Assembly (NCBI GenBank): GCA_002431395.1
Contig: DJEU01000031.1
Location: forward strand, 1-56,273
Reading direction: 5' to 3'
DNA length: 56,273 nucleotides
Origin: Lachnoclostridium sp. UBA5890
GTDB taxonomy: Bacteria > Bacillota > Clostridia > Lachnospirales > Lachnospiraceae
Position numbers and translations under genes: made by a program. Below, piece after piece: positions 7,416-16,475 of this stretch; position 1 is the first letter of the stretch; each line of letters begins with the position of its first letter. The notes under the pieces were generated by a model that did not search any database, was not told where the DNA came from, and saw nothing but the letters and a program-made list of their open reading frames with translations.

Positions 7416-9632
7416 ATGGGTAATAACAAAAGCGCGAAAATTCTCTGCTATGCTGTTGTGACAGCGATGACATTTACTTCGATCGTGGGGCCGGTAAATG
7501 TATCTGCAGCGAAGAAAGCAAAAGTAGCAAAGAAAACATTGACGATTACGGAGGGCAAGTCCCGGAAAATCGTGATCAAAAACAAAAAAAGCAAGGCGAA
7601 ATATTCGTTTAAGGCTTCCAATGCGAAGATTAAAGTTACAAAAAAAGGAAAAGTGACTGCAGTCAAAGCGGGAAAAGCAAAAGTAACCGTAACAGAAAAA
7701 TTGAAAAAGAAAAAACGTAAAATCGGGGTTGTTACGGTTAAAGTGAAGGCGAAAAAGGCGGTCGTTTCGACGGCGGCACCAGCGGTAACGAGTACACCGA
7801 CGGGGGTTCCGGCCACGATGGCACCAAGCAGTACTCCGGAAGCATCGGCAAGTGTGCAGCCAACGGCTTCCGCAAATACGCAGCCAACGGCTTCTGCTCC
7901 GGCGAGTGAAGCGCCGACGGCAACGCCGGTAAAAACACCGGATAATACCGAAAAAACGGTAGTTTACAACAATTATTTTGAAGATGGAGATACCAAAGGA
8001 ATTACCGGCCGCGGAAGTTCGGTCGAGATTTCACAGTCGGAAAACCATACGGCGGGCGGTATGAACAGCCTTTTGTGCACCGGAAGAAGCGCAAACTGGC
8101 ACGGCGCATCCCTTTCTCTGAGCAAATTGACGGAGACGGGCAGTAGCTATGATTTTTCTGCCTGGGTAAAACAGGATACGGGAAGTGACCAGAAAATCGC
8201 TCTGAAACTTCAGTATACCGACAGTGAAGGCACGACGCAGTACAAATCGGTTATCGACGGCGTGGACGACGGGCTGACCTGCGAGAGCGGAAAATGGACA
8301 GAGCTCAGCGGCTCTTATGTGATTCCGGAAGCGGAAGGCGATGTTACTCTTTATTTGGAAATGTCATCCAATGAGACAGCAGATTTTCTTATTGACGACT
8401 TGGTGATTACTGGAAAACAAACGGAGACGACAGGATTCAATCCGAGTACCGAAACGTATAACACAATGAAAGCTGACAGTCTCCTTTCCACCGGAAATAA
8501 TGCGCGTTTGAAAAATGCGATCGCAAAGGCGAGAAATGGCGAAGATGTGACACTTGCTTACATAGGTGGTTCGATCACCGAAGGAGCGCTTGCTTCTCCA
8601 AATTCAAAATGTTACGCGGAAGTTTCTGCCAATGCATTTGCAAAAGCATATGGAAAAGACGACGGCTCCAATGTTCATTTTATCAACGCAGGTATGAGTG
8701 GAACTCCTTCGGACATCGGAGTTGTCCGCTATAACCGCGATGTTATCAACCGCCTTCCGGAAGGCAGTGATCACCCGGATGTGTTGTTCATCGAATTTGC
8801 GGTAAATGACTATGGCACAGCGACAAGTGGTGGCGGCTATGAAGGCTTGATCCGCCAGGCATTGAAATCCGGTTCTGCGGTAGTACTTATTTTCTCCGTA
8901 TTCCAGAGCTCCGCAGGCGGACGCGTGATGGAAAACAGCTATCGTCCATATGGCGAGTATTACAACCTTCCAATGATCAGTATGGGAGACGCCATTATTT
9001 CTCATTTCAATGAGGACGGCTTTTATGACTGGTATTTTGGTGACACGCTTCATCCAAACAATACGGGTTACCAATTAATGTCAGACTGCATTATGAATCT
9101 CATGGATACCGTGGATAAGGCCGACGCTGACACAGACAATATCACAGATATCGACGCGATGGCACCACAGAAAACAGCGGCTTATCAGGGAATTAAAATG
9201 ATTGACGCAAAGACAACGACAGCGGATGATGAGGCGATTGCTTCCATCGATGCCGGCAGCTTTACCGAGACCGACTCGGCAACCGGAAGTTTCCAGTATG
9301 CCTACAATGGAAAGAAAGGCGCAGCCTGGTTCCCAGACAACTGGATGCATGACGAAGAGGGCGGAAACAATGCATTGACGATCAAAGCGACATGCAAGAC
9401 CTTGATGTTTGTATATAAACTGAGCAATTCCAAGACATTCGGCTCTGCCGACGTTTATATTGACGGCGTCAAAAAAGGAACATTGTCCGGTTATGACAGT
9501 TCCGGATGGAACAACGGAAAAGTGTACGTGGCAATGACCGAAGACGAGGCAGCAGAGCACACCATCGAACTGAAAATGAAAGATGGAGACGAAGAGAAGA
9601 AATTTACCCTTATGGCAATCGGGTTTAATTAG
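7416..9632 (+). CDS. Secreted CBM22-SGNH esterase (probable acetylxylan esterase)
   Basis: A 738-residue secreted modular enzyme. Domains in order: signal peptide (1-~32); lysine-rich BIG2-like domain (~33-115) similar in style to that of the xylanase; Ala/Pro/Thr/Ser linker (~115-175); CBM22-like xylan-binding module (~180-340, NYFEDGDTKGITGRGSSVEI, DFSAWVKQ, FLIDDLVITG); SGNH/GDSL hydrolase domain (~360-570) with block I GGSITEG, an Asn-bearing FAVNDY, and the Asp-x-x-His-like DTLHPNN; and a C-terminal beta-rich domain (~590-738). The pairing of CBM22 with SGNH argues for removal of acetyl groups from xylan, but specificity is inferred. GAAGGAG precedes the ATG. A strong terminator follows. 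Confidence 0.85.
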   Translation: MGNNKSAKILCYAVVTAMTFTSIVGPVNVSAAKKAKVAKKTLTITEGKSRKIVIKNKKSKAKYSFKASNAKIKVTKKGKVTAVKAGKAKVTVTEKLKKKKRKIGVVTVKVKAKKAVVSTAAPAVTSTPTGVPATMAPSSTPEASASVQPTASANTQPTASAPASEAPTATPVKTPDNTEKTVVYNNYFEDGDTKGITGRGSSVEISQSENHTAGGMNSLLCTGRSANWHGASLSLSKLTETGSSYDFSAWVKQDTGSDQKIALKLQYTDSEGTTQYKSVIDGVDDGLTCESGKWTELSGSYVIPEAEGDVTLYLEMSSNETADFLIDDLVITGKQTETTGFNPSTETYNTMKADSLLSTGNNARLKNAIAKARNGEDVTLAYIGGSITEGALASPNSKCYAEVSANAFAKAYGKDDGSNVHFINAGMSGTPSDIGVVRYNRDVINRLPEGSDHPDVLFIEFAVNDYGTATSGGGYEGLIRQALKSGSAVVLIFSVFQSSAGGRVMENSYRPYGEYYNLPMISMGDAIISHFNEDGFYDWYFGDTLHPNNTGYQLMSDCIMNLMDTVDKADADTDNITDIDAMAPQKTAAYQGIKMIDAKTTTADDEAIASIDAGSFTETDSATGSFQYAYNGKKGAAWFPDNWMHDEEGGNNALTIKATCKTLMFVYKLSNSKTFGSADVYIDGVKKGTLSGYDSSGWNNGKVYVAMTEDEAAEHTIELKMKDGDEEKKFTLMAIGFN

Positions 9633-9720
9633 TCATGAGGGGGATATGTCATGAGGAGGGGCCCACGAAGTGGGGGGTCCTGATGACAGCGTATGGAAGA
9701 GTTTAATGATTTTGGGGCAG

Positions 9721-9757
9721 GCAGCCGCCAGGGGGAAACCCTGGCGGCTGCGTTTTT
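9721..9757 (+). terminator. Rho-independent terminator after the esterase gene
   Basis: A perfect 13-bp stem (GCAGCCGCCAGGG / CCCTGGCGGCTGC) closes a GGAAA loop and is followed by GTTTTTT. Confidence 0.95.
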
Positions 9758-9767
9758 TGGCGGAGAT

Positions 9768-10028
9768 TGTGGTCTGCGAGAAGAATTTTGTCAACTAGGT
9801 CAAGGGTCAAGACCTAGTTGTATGGTCTGAGGCGAGAAAATCGTTGTTAGACCAAAGGGCAAGTCATTGTTGTGTGGTTTGAGGCGAGAAAATCGTTGTT
9901 AGACCAAAGGGCAAGTCATTGCTATGTGGTTTAAAAAGAAAAATTGTTGTCCAGACCAAATGGAAAGACCTGGTTGTGTGGTTTGAGACGAGAAAATCGC
10001 TGCCAGACCAAAGTCCTTACCCATCCGC
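9768..10028 (+). repeat. Array of five 52-bp tandem hairpin repeats
   Basis: Units start with TGTGGT(T/C)T at 9768, 9821, 9873, 9925 and 9977, giving spacings of 53, 52, 52 and 52 bp. Each of the clearer units carries TGGTYT...CGA-GAAAA-TCG...AGACCA, which folds into a hairpin. The first unit is divergent and contains its own 10-bp perfect stem (CAACTAGGTC / GACCTAGTTG). The array fills most of the gene-free gap 9633-10138 and stops about 35 bp before the -35 of the next promoter. A second array with the same period and skeleton is at 31638. Confidence 0.85.
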
Positions 10029-10051
10029 CCCTAATTTCCCCAATTCCATTT

Positions 10052-10105
10052 CCTTTTTGCAATTGCCAAATGTCTCCAAAAATGCTACACTTAAATTAAT
10101 AGAAT
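10052..10105 (+). repeat. Duplicated promoter segment, copy 1
   Basis: This segment is nearly the same as 11418-11470, from TTTTTGCAATTG through TGCTACACTTAAAT to AATAGAAT. The duplication resumes at the ribosome site and start (AGGGAGGAAAGAATGATAA), so the two genes share promoter, ribosome site and first eight codons almost exactly. Confidence 0.85.
10063..10091 (+). promoter_or_regulatory. Extended -10 promoter of the broken LRR gene
   Basis: TTGCCA (10063-10068), a 17-bp spacer ending in TGC, and TACACT (10086-10091). The TGN before the -10 makes it an extended -10 promoter. The same arrangement recurs at 11428 and 31989. Confidence 0.75.
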
Positions 10106-10138
10106 TTAGTTGAAAACCAAACAATTAGGGAGGAAAGA

Positions 10139-11379
10139 ATGATAATGATGAATGTATATGCGATGGGAAAAAGGTTAATGTTATTTGTAATGCTTTTTAT
10201 ATTGTTTTGCATTCCTGCAAAACAATCCTATGCAAAGCCAGATGTGACGAGCGGTAAGTGTGGGGCAGATGCCTATTGGAATTATGATGAAGCTACGTTT
10301 ACGTTAACGATATCTGGAAACGGAAAAATAACTTCCAATCCATGGCGTAAGTATTTTGATGAAGGGCAGATTGGGGTAAATCTGGTAATAGAAAAAGGGA
10401 TTACTTCAATCGGTAAAAATATATTTGCGTTTAAGTGGCTTGGAAATGTAAGCATAGGTCCTGATGTGGTTGAAATTGAACAATCGGCATTTAGTGATGC
10501 TTATATCGAAAAATTGGAGCTTAGTGATTCCGTAAAAAAGATTGGTGAATCTGCTTTTAATTCCGGTGGCAGATTAAAGGAATTAAATTTAAAAAATGTC
10601 GAAGAAGTAGGGGAGTGTGCATTTGAAGGCTTTACACATTTGGAGAAAGTGACTTTTGGTAAAAATCTAAAAAAGATATCAAAAAGTGCTTTTGAAGGAT
10701 GCCTTTCTTTAAAAGAAGTTGAGTTTCAAGGGGGTGCACCAAAGATAGCAAAAAATGCATTTAAAGATGACCGCTTTCTGAAAGTGATTATAAATCATTC
10801 GGAAAGTTCTATACCACTTGGAAAATTAGATAAAGATCTGACTTGGTATCAGGAGGGAAAGAAAGTTACAACGATTTCTCCCGGAAAGACAGCAAAATGT
10901 AAAGGACGGCTGTTTAAGGTAAAGTACAAAGATTTGAAAGGAACGTTTGAGGGAAAACTTCCGAAAACTTACCGATATGCAGAGGATAAATACCTGCCGA
11001 CAAAAGGAAAGCGAAAAGGATATTTTTTCTATGGATGGAGTGATAATGGATATTATTGGCTGAGTGATCTATGTGATCTGCGGGGAAATATTACATTAAT
11101 GCCAATCTGGATCCGATACGATGTTAAGAAAATGAATGCTACCACCAGAAGATTTTCTTATTCTATAGAAAAAAATATGATTATTTCTATAGCAGGACAG
11201 CTCAGATTCGTTACTCCGCGGATAAAGGAATGAAAAAAGCAAAAACGCTTTGGTGTGACAATCTTTGGAAAGGAAGTTTTACAATTAAAAATCTGAAAAA
11301 GGGAAAGAAATACTATGTACAATTTCGAACCAGAGATGAAGATTCCAAATCGCCATGGAGTAATCCTATTAGGATTTAG
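10139..11379 (+). pseudogene. BspA-type LRR surface protein, frameshifted at an A7 tract
   Basis: The open frame runs to 11233, but the protein's C terminus continues in another frame to TAG 11377-11379. Seen domains: signal peptide (residues ~1-32), a ubiquitin-like opening segment ending NPW, BspA-type LRR_5 repeats (SVKKIGESAFNSG, NLKKISKSAFEGCLSLKEV), an InlB B-repeat-like segment, and, after the frame change, a fibronectin-III-like end (ADKGMKKAKTLWCDNLWKG and GKKYYVQFRTRDED). The break is at 11169-11175: adding one A to the A7 restores a continuous frame. It may be a sequencing error, a phase-variable tract or a real mutation. The gene resembles the one at 1514 and sits behind a copy of the GH115 promoter and start. 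Confidence 0.75.
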
Positions 11380-11417
11380 GGAAACTCCCCCCCTCCGATT
11401 CTGCCAACTTCTAGTGC

Positions 11418-11470
11418 CTTTTTGCAATTGTCAAATGTTCCGAAAAATGCTACACTTAAATCAATAGAAT
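11418..11470 (+). repeat. Duplicated promoter segment, copy 2
   Basis: Partner of 10052-10105; see that entry. This copy drives the GH115 gene. Confidence 0.85.
11428..11456 (+). promoter_or_regulatory. Extended -10 promoter of the GH115 gene
   Basis: TTGTCA (11428-11433), a 17-bp spacer ending in TGC, and TACACT (11451-11456), almost identical to the promoter at 10063. Confidence 0.75.
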
Positions 11471-11518
11471 GCATTGCGAAATACTATTTGTTGGCAGCGA
11501 AACGACAGGGAGGAAAGA

Positions 11519-14455
11519 ATGATAACAATGAATGTATATGCAAAGGAAAACACAGCACCGGTGATCGTGGAGGCAGAAGCGGTTGCGGGATTGCAAAAAT
11601 TGGCGTGGATTTTCTGCGGTGACATCGAAAAGGTGACCGGACATCAGCCGGAGTGCGTAGAAGGCTGGCAGGAAAATGCGTCAGACCACATCTTGGTGGC
11701 GACGTGTGGCAACAGTAAAATATTGGCAGAATTGGAAGCGCAGAAAAAAGTGGATCTGAGCCAAATTCGAGGCAAAAGAGAAGTGTATGGGATTTTCTGC
11801 CTTGAAAATGTGCCGGAACAAGGGAAAAATGTACTTGTGATCGCGGGAAGTGATAAGCGCGGTGCAATATATGGAATGTTTTACATTTCTCAGAAAATCG
11901 GTGTCTCGCCGTGGGTGTTCTGGGCAGACGCCGTACCAAAAAAGAGAGAAGAAATTGTATTTGATCAAAAGATAGAGACGATTTCCAAAGAGCCAAGTGT
12001 GCGCTACCGTGGATTTTTCATTAACGATGAACAGCCGTGTTTCGGAAACTGGGCGAAAGAAAAATTTGGAAGTTCCAAACCGACACCAGAACTTTATGAA
12101 CATATTTTTGAATTGTTGCTGCGCTTGAAGGGTAACTATATCTGGCCGGCGATGTGGCGTTCGGATTTCTCAATGGATCATTTTGAAAATGCGCTGCTCG
12201 CAGACGAAATGGGAGTGATCGTGGGTGCTTCCCATCATGAGCCGTGCTGCCGTTCCGGCGGAGAATTTCAGACACTGCGAAAAACGCATCCGGAATATGG
12301 AACAGAGTGGAGTTTCCTGTCGAATGCAGAGGGAATCAGCAAATTCTGGCGCGACGGACTTCTTCGTAATAAAGACTGTGAAAGCCTTATTACAATTGGG
12401 ATGCGGGGCGAATTTGATTCCTATTTAATGCCGGAAGATGCGACATTGGAAGACAATATCAATGTACTGAAAGCGGCGATTACGGAGCAGAAAAAATTGA
12501 TCGCGGAATGCGTGGAGGCAAAACATCCGCAGCTTCTGGCGATTTATAAAGAGGTAGAGGACTATTACCAAGGGGATGAAAATACTCCGGGATTGAAGGA
12601 CTGGGATGTTATTCGTGATGATATTATGATGCTCTGCGACGACAATTTTGGGCATGTGAGAACTCTGCCAAATGAGGAAGAACGCAAGCATCCTGGCGGC
12701 TTTGGTATGTATTATCATTTTGATTATTACGGTGGCCCGGTATCGTATCTTTGGATCAACTCGACACCACTTGCTAAAATTTGGGAACAGATGACGATGT
12801 GTTATGAATACGGCGTCCGCGATGCGTGGATCGTCAACGTCGGCGATATCAAAAATCAGGAATTGCCGCTAAGTTACTTTTTGGATCTTGCCTATGATTT
12901 TGACAGCTGGGGAAGTGCGGCACCAAATACGACACTGCACTATACAAAACAATGGCTGCAGAATCTCGGATTTACCGAAGAAAAGTACGAGGGACTTGAG
13001 CAGGCAGTGGAGGAATATACACGCTGGAATGGTATGTGCCGGCCGGAAGTTCTCAAAGCCGATACGTATCATGCGGTTCATTATAATGAGGCGGCGAGAA
13101 TGATCGAGCGTGCCAGCCGCGCGGAAAAAATTGTGACGGAACTCCGCGGAAAGCTTGCCGGTGATCCGCTTGCGGACTGTTTTTATGAACTGATTTATTA
13201 TCCGGTCATGGCTTCGGCAAATATTTTAAAAATGAATTTGTATGCGGGGTTGAACCAATTTTATGTCAAACAGAGGAAAAAACTGGGAAATCGGTTTGCA
13301 CCGAAAGTTCAGGAATGCATAGACAAGGATAAGAAGTTGACAGAAGAATATCATACATTGCTCGGTGGAAAATGGAATCATATGCAGTCGGTATTTCACG
13401 TGGGTTACATCGGTTGGAACGACGAAGAATGGCAGTATCCGGACTGCCACATTCTGCATCCGGTCAATGCACCGCGTCTTCTTGTGAGTATTTCGGATGA
13501 AGAAAAAACAACCGGCGGCAATCCTTGGCGAAGAAAGACGTTGCCGATGAATCTGGTGTCTCCTATTGCAGCAAGCAAATGTATCGATGTGGCAAATGGC
13601 GGAGAAGGGGAACTTTCCTTCCGCATCCGTTGGAGTGATCCTCGTATTCAAATCACCGAAATAGGTGCACAAATAGACACAAAAAAGGTTGGAGAAAACA
13701 CTTATGAAATTGCTGCAAAGACAGAAGATATCATGCAGTTTCAGGTTAGCTACCACCCGAATGACGCTGAGTTTGAGACATTTGATACTTCTATTTGTAT
13801 CTTTGCCGACAATGCAGAAGAGACTGCGGAATTATCGGAAAATAATACGCAGGAAACCCGTGTTGATATCGCAGTGCATGCAGAATGTTTGAATCTTTCC
13901 GATGTGAAGTCAGATACAATGATTGAAAATGAGGGCTGTATCTGCGTGGAAGCGATGGATTATGCGGAGGCGAAAAAGACGGAAATGGCGCATTGGCAGC
14001 ATATTTATGGTTATGGAAAAACCATTGGAAGTTTGAAAGTGACGCCTTCGACAGCCGCTTTTGAAAAGGCGGAAGAGGCACCGAGTGTAACCTACCGCAT
14101 TTATGCAAAGACAGCAGGAAAATACGAGATGGAACTTTTTACGGCACCAAACAATCCGGTTGTTTATCAAGGAAAAATGTGCGTGGCTTACCAAGTCAAC
14201 AACACAGAAACAGCGCTATTAAATACGATTCCGGACGAAGGATTTGTGCCTTGGCTCAGTTACAGCTGGGAGCGCGGTGTCCTTGACCAGATTCATAAAG
14301 CAGCCTGCACGGTGGAATTGCAGGAAGGTGAAAATGAAGTCACGATTTTCGCAATGGATCCGGCAGTGGTTCTGGAAAAAATTGTATTTACAAAAGAAGG
14401 CTGCGAGAAGAAGAAATCTTATCTCGGACCAGTGGAAAGTTACCGAGTAAAATAG
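11519..14455 (+). CDS. GH115 xylan alpha-1,2-glucuronidase
   Basis: A 978-residue enzyme that would remove (4-O-methyl-)glucuronic acid side chains from xylan. Family features include YRGFFINDEQPCFGNWAKEKFG (near residue 160, seen as two adjoining motifs), YEHIFELLLRLKGNYIWPAMW, and the strongly conserved GASHHEPCCRSGGEF; a beta-sandwich-like C-terminal third follows. Length is normal for GH115. There is no signal peptide, so it probably acts in the cytoplasm on imported aldouronic acids. ATG 11519 was chosen because AGGGAGG lies 5-6 nt before it; the frame extends 15 codons further upstream without a ribosome site. The lipoprotein gene begins 13 bp after its stop, suggesting an operon. Confidence 0.9.
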   Translation: MITMNVYAKENTAPVIVEAEAVAGLQKLAWIFCGDIEKVTGHQPECVEGWQENASDHILVATCGNSKILAELEAQKKVDLSQIRGKREVYGIFCLENVPEQGKNVLVIAGSDKRGAIYGMFYISQKIGVSPWVFWADAVPKKREEIVFDQKIETISKEPSVRYRGFFINDEQPCFGNWAKEKFGSSKPTPELYEHIFELLLRLKGNYIWPAMWRSDFSMDHFENALLADEMGVIVGASHHEPCCRSGGEFQTLRKTHPEYGTEWSFLSNAEGISKFWRDGLLRNKDCESLITIGMRGEFDSYLMPEDATLEDNINVLKAAITEQKKLIAECVEAKHPQLLAIYKEVEDYYQGDENTPGLKDWDVIRDDIMMLCDDNFGHVRTLPNEEERKHPGGFGMYYHFDYYGGPVSYLWINSTPLAKIWEQMTMCYEYGVRDAWIVNVGDIKNQELPLSYFLDLAYDFDSWGSAAPNTTLHYTKQWLQNLGFTEEKYEGLEQAVEEYTRWNGMCRPEVLKADTYHAVHYNEAARMIERASRAEKIVTELRGKLAGDPLADCFYELIYYPVMASANILKMNLYAGLNQFYVKQRKKLGNRFAPKVQECIDKDKKLTEEYHTLLGGKWNHMQSVFHVGYIGWNDEEWQYPDCHILHPVNAPRLLVSISDEEKTTGGNPWRRKTLPMNLVSPIAASKCIDVANGGEGELSFRIRWSDPRIQITEIGAQIDTKKVGENTYEIAAKTEDIMQFQVSYHPNDAEFETFDTSICIFADNAEETAELSENNTQETRVDIAVHAECLNLSDVKSDTMIENEGCICVEAMDYAEAKKTEMAHWQHIYGYGKTIGSLKVTPSTAAFEKAEEAPSVTYRIYAKTAGKYEMELFTAPNNPVVYQGKMCVAYQVNNTETALLNTIPDEGFVPWLSYSWERGVLDQIHKAACTVELQEGENEVTIFAMDPAVVLEKIVFTKEGCEKKKSYLGPVESYRVK

Positions 14456-14468
14456 GAGGGAAACAGCT

Positions 14469-15500
14469 ATGAAAAAAGTTTTTTTGGCAATTGCCATAAT
14501 GGGTATTATTTTATGTGGATGTGGACAAGCTCAGGAAGAAAACGTAAAAACAGAGAGCAGCGAGACACAAAAAAAGGAAGGAGTAAGAATACAAAGTTGT
14601 GAGTTCCCGGTTGATATTAATACGGAACTGTATATCGATAGTGTGTACTTACAGGAAAAATTACAAGTTTTGAGTCTTACAAAAGAGAATAATGATTTTG
14701 TTTTAAAAAGAAATGTGATGAATGAAGTTGGGGTGTGGGAGGAATATAAAGAAAAAATAGACGGGAAATACATTGAAAGATCCGACGACGAAACAGCATC
14801 TTTTAGTAAAATTCATAAAGAATCCGAAGACACATTATTTGCTCTATGGCAACAGTGTAAATTCGTGAAGAATGAAGAAGATAGTTTTACGCGTACCTAT
14901 GTCAAATTTGGAATTGTGAAGATCGATATTCCATCCTGGGATATGAAAATGCTTTGGACAAATGATATCGATGAAAAAGATGCGGGTGCAGGTGTGACCG
15001 ATTTTGGGATAACTGACGTTGGTGATTTTATGCTGTATTTTGGCCAACAGCAAAAAATAGTAAAATATAATAGTCAAGGGGAGGCAAAAGATGAGTTTGA
15101 TCTGAAAAACTCGTTTCGAGGAGCCGCGCAGTTTAATGAAGATGATATTTGGGGAGTGTCGCAGGAAAATAAGACGTTAATCCGGTATAGTTATGCAGAT
15201 GGACAGGTTAAAAAACAATCAAGTACACCAATTGAAATGGACGAGAATACACAAACGTGGAAAATTTTCGGAGGCCTGAATGAAAACCAATATTTTTGTG
15301 ATGAAGGTCAGTTATATATAATTAGGGAATCTAAGGAATTGGAGAAGGTATTTTCGAATGAAAAGTTACCGGCGGCTGTTACGGATTATGTAAATTCGGA
15401 TACAGAGAGTAAAAGTTATTTAATTGGACCTAAAGTGCTGGATGAGGGAGAAAAGGCCAAGGGCAATTCCGTTGAACTGCGGGTATATGTGATTGTTTAA
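14469..15500 (+). CDS. Lipoprotein of unknown function
   Basis: A 343-residue predicted lipoprotein with a clear lipobox (MGIILCGCGQ: cleavage before Cys ~18). The rest has repeated short beta-strand-like segments with Trp/Tyr (DDIWGVSQENKTLIRYSYADG, QYFCDEGQLYIIRES), hinting at a beta-propeller, but I do not recognise a family. AGGAGGG precedes the start and the gene lies directly behind GH115. Base composition is more AT-rich than its neighbours. A role in sugar sensing or binding at the membrane is only suggested by context. Confidence 0.6.
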   Translation: MKKVFLAIAIMGIILCGCGQAQEENVKTESSETQKKEGVRIQSCEFPVDINTELYIDSVYLQEKLQVLSLTKENNDFVLKRNVMNEVGVWEEYKEKIDGKYIERSDDETASFSKIHKESEDTLFALWQQCKFVKNEEDSFTRTYVKFGIVKIDIPSWDMKMLWTNDIDEKDAGAGVTDFGITDVGDFMLYFGQQQKIVKYNSQGEAKDEFDLKNSFRGAAQFNEDDIWGVSQENKTLIRYSYADGQVKKQSSTPIEMDENTQTWKIFGGLNENQYFCDEGQLYIIRESKELEKVFSNEKLPAAVTDYVNSDTESKSYLIGPKVLDEGEKAKGNSVELRVYVIV

Positions 15501-15515
15501 AAATTAACAATCTAT

Positions 15516-15544
15516 TTGCATTTTCTCTCACAATGTGCTATTCT
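15516..15544 (+). promoter_or_regulatory. Promoter of the pan gene cluster
   Basis: TTGCAT (15516-15521), a 17-bp spacer ending in TGTGC, and TATTCT (15539-15544). It lies 79 bp before the panG-like start. Confidence 0.65.
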
Positions 15545-15622
15545 ATACGATGAGCGGTATTCGTAGGAAACTGCATCAGATGATTATGCGTCACCACACC
15601 ACGGAAGTAAGGAGGCGGTGAC

Positions 15623-16459
15623 ATGCAGATAGGTTTTATCGGCGCGGGAAAAGTCGGATGTTCGATCGGAAAATATTTGAAAGAACATGACGTACCGGTT
15701 GCCGGGTATGTTAGCCGACATATCGAGAGCTCGGAATTTGCTGGGACTTTCACAGATACGAAGGTATTTGAAAATTTACAAGAAATGACAGAAATTTGCG
15801 ACGTTTTGTGCATTACGACGACCGATCGGGAAATCGAAAATGTATGGAACGAGTTGCAAAAACAGGATTTAAAGGACAAAATAATTTGCCATTTTAGTGG
15901 CTCATATTCATCTGCGGTTTTTCAAGGAATCGACGAAAAAAAGGCGTTTGCCTGCTCGATTCATCCTATGTGTGCGTTCAGCGACAAATCCACAAGTTAC
16001 CGACAATTGAATGACGTAGTATTTACAATGGAAGGCGACGACAATGCCCTTGCCATCATGCGTCCGCTTTTTGAGCAAATGGGAAACCGGGTGCTGCAGA
16101 TCGATTCGGACAAGAAAGCGCTTTATCATTGCAGTGCTTCGCTTGTCAGCAATTTTATGATCGGGCTGTATCAAATGGGACTCGACTGCATGGAAGACTG
16201 CGGACTGGCGAAAGAAGAAGCCGAATTGCTGCTTCGTCCTCTTGTGAGGGGAAATATTGAGGCGCTGCTTGAAAAAGGACCGGCGCAGGCGCTTTCCGGA
16301 CCGATTGAGCGAAATGACGTGTCAGTCATTTCCAAACATTTACAGGTGCTCGGCGAAGAAGATGCGCAGTTGTACCGGCTTGTGGGGAAAAAGGTTCTGG
16401 AAGTGGCGAAATTGCGCAATCCGGATGAAAATTATGAGGAATTAGAGACATTATTATAG
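15623..16459 (+). CDS. panG: PanG-like ketopantoate reductase (Rossmann/DUF2520)
   Basis: A 278-residue protein with an N-terminal NAD(P)-binding Rossmann fold (IGFIGAGKVGCSIGKYL) and a C-terminal helical DUF2520 domain (residues ~130-270) with the conserved SIHPMCAF. The fold resembles 6-phosphogluconate-dehydrogenase-type reductases. The PanG family was described as a ketopantoate reductase unrelated to PanE in Francisella, with homologues in Firmicutes. Position immediately upstream of panB, and the absence of panE in the window, support reduction of 2-dehydropantoate to pantoate. AAGGAGG precedes the ATG. The specific activity is inferred from family and context. Confidence 0.72.
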   Translation: MQIGFIGAGKVGCSIGKYLKEHDVPVAGYVSRHIESSEFAGTFTDTKVFENLQEMTEICDVLCITTTDREIENVWNELQKQDLKDKIICHFSGSYSSAVFQGIDEKKAFACSIHPMCAFSDKSTSYRQLNDVVFTMEGDDNALAIMRPLFEQMGNRVLQIDSDKKALYHCSASLVSNFMIGLYQMGLDCMEDCGLAKEEAELLLRPLVRGNIEALLEKGPAQALSGPIERNDVSVISKHLQVLGEEDAQLYRLVGKKVLEVAKLRNPDENYEELETLL

Positions 16460-16475
16460 AAAGAAGGAAAACAGC

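Noticed and set aside
9919..10113. 64-codon frame across array 1 and the next promoter
   Set aside because: It crosses repeats and a promoter and has no ribosome site or similarity.
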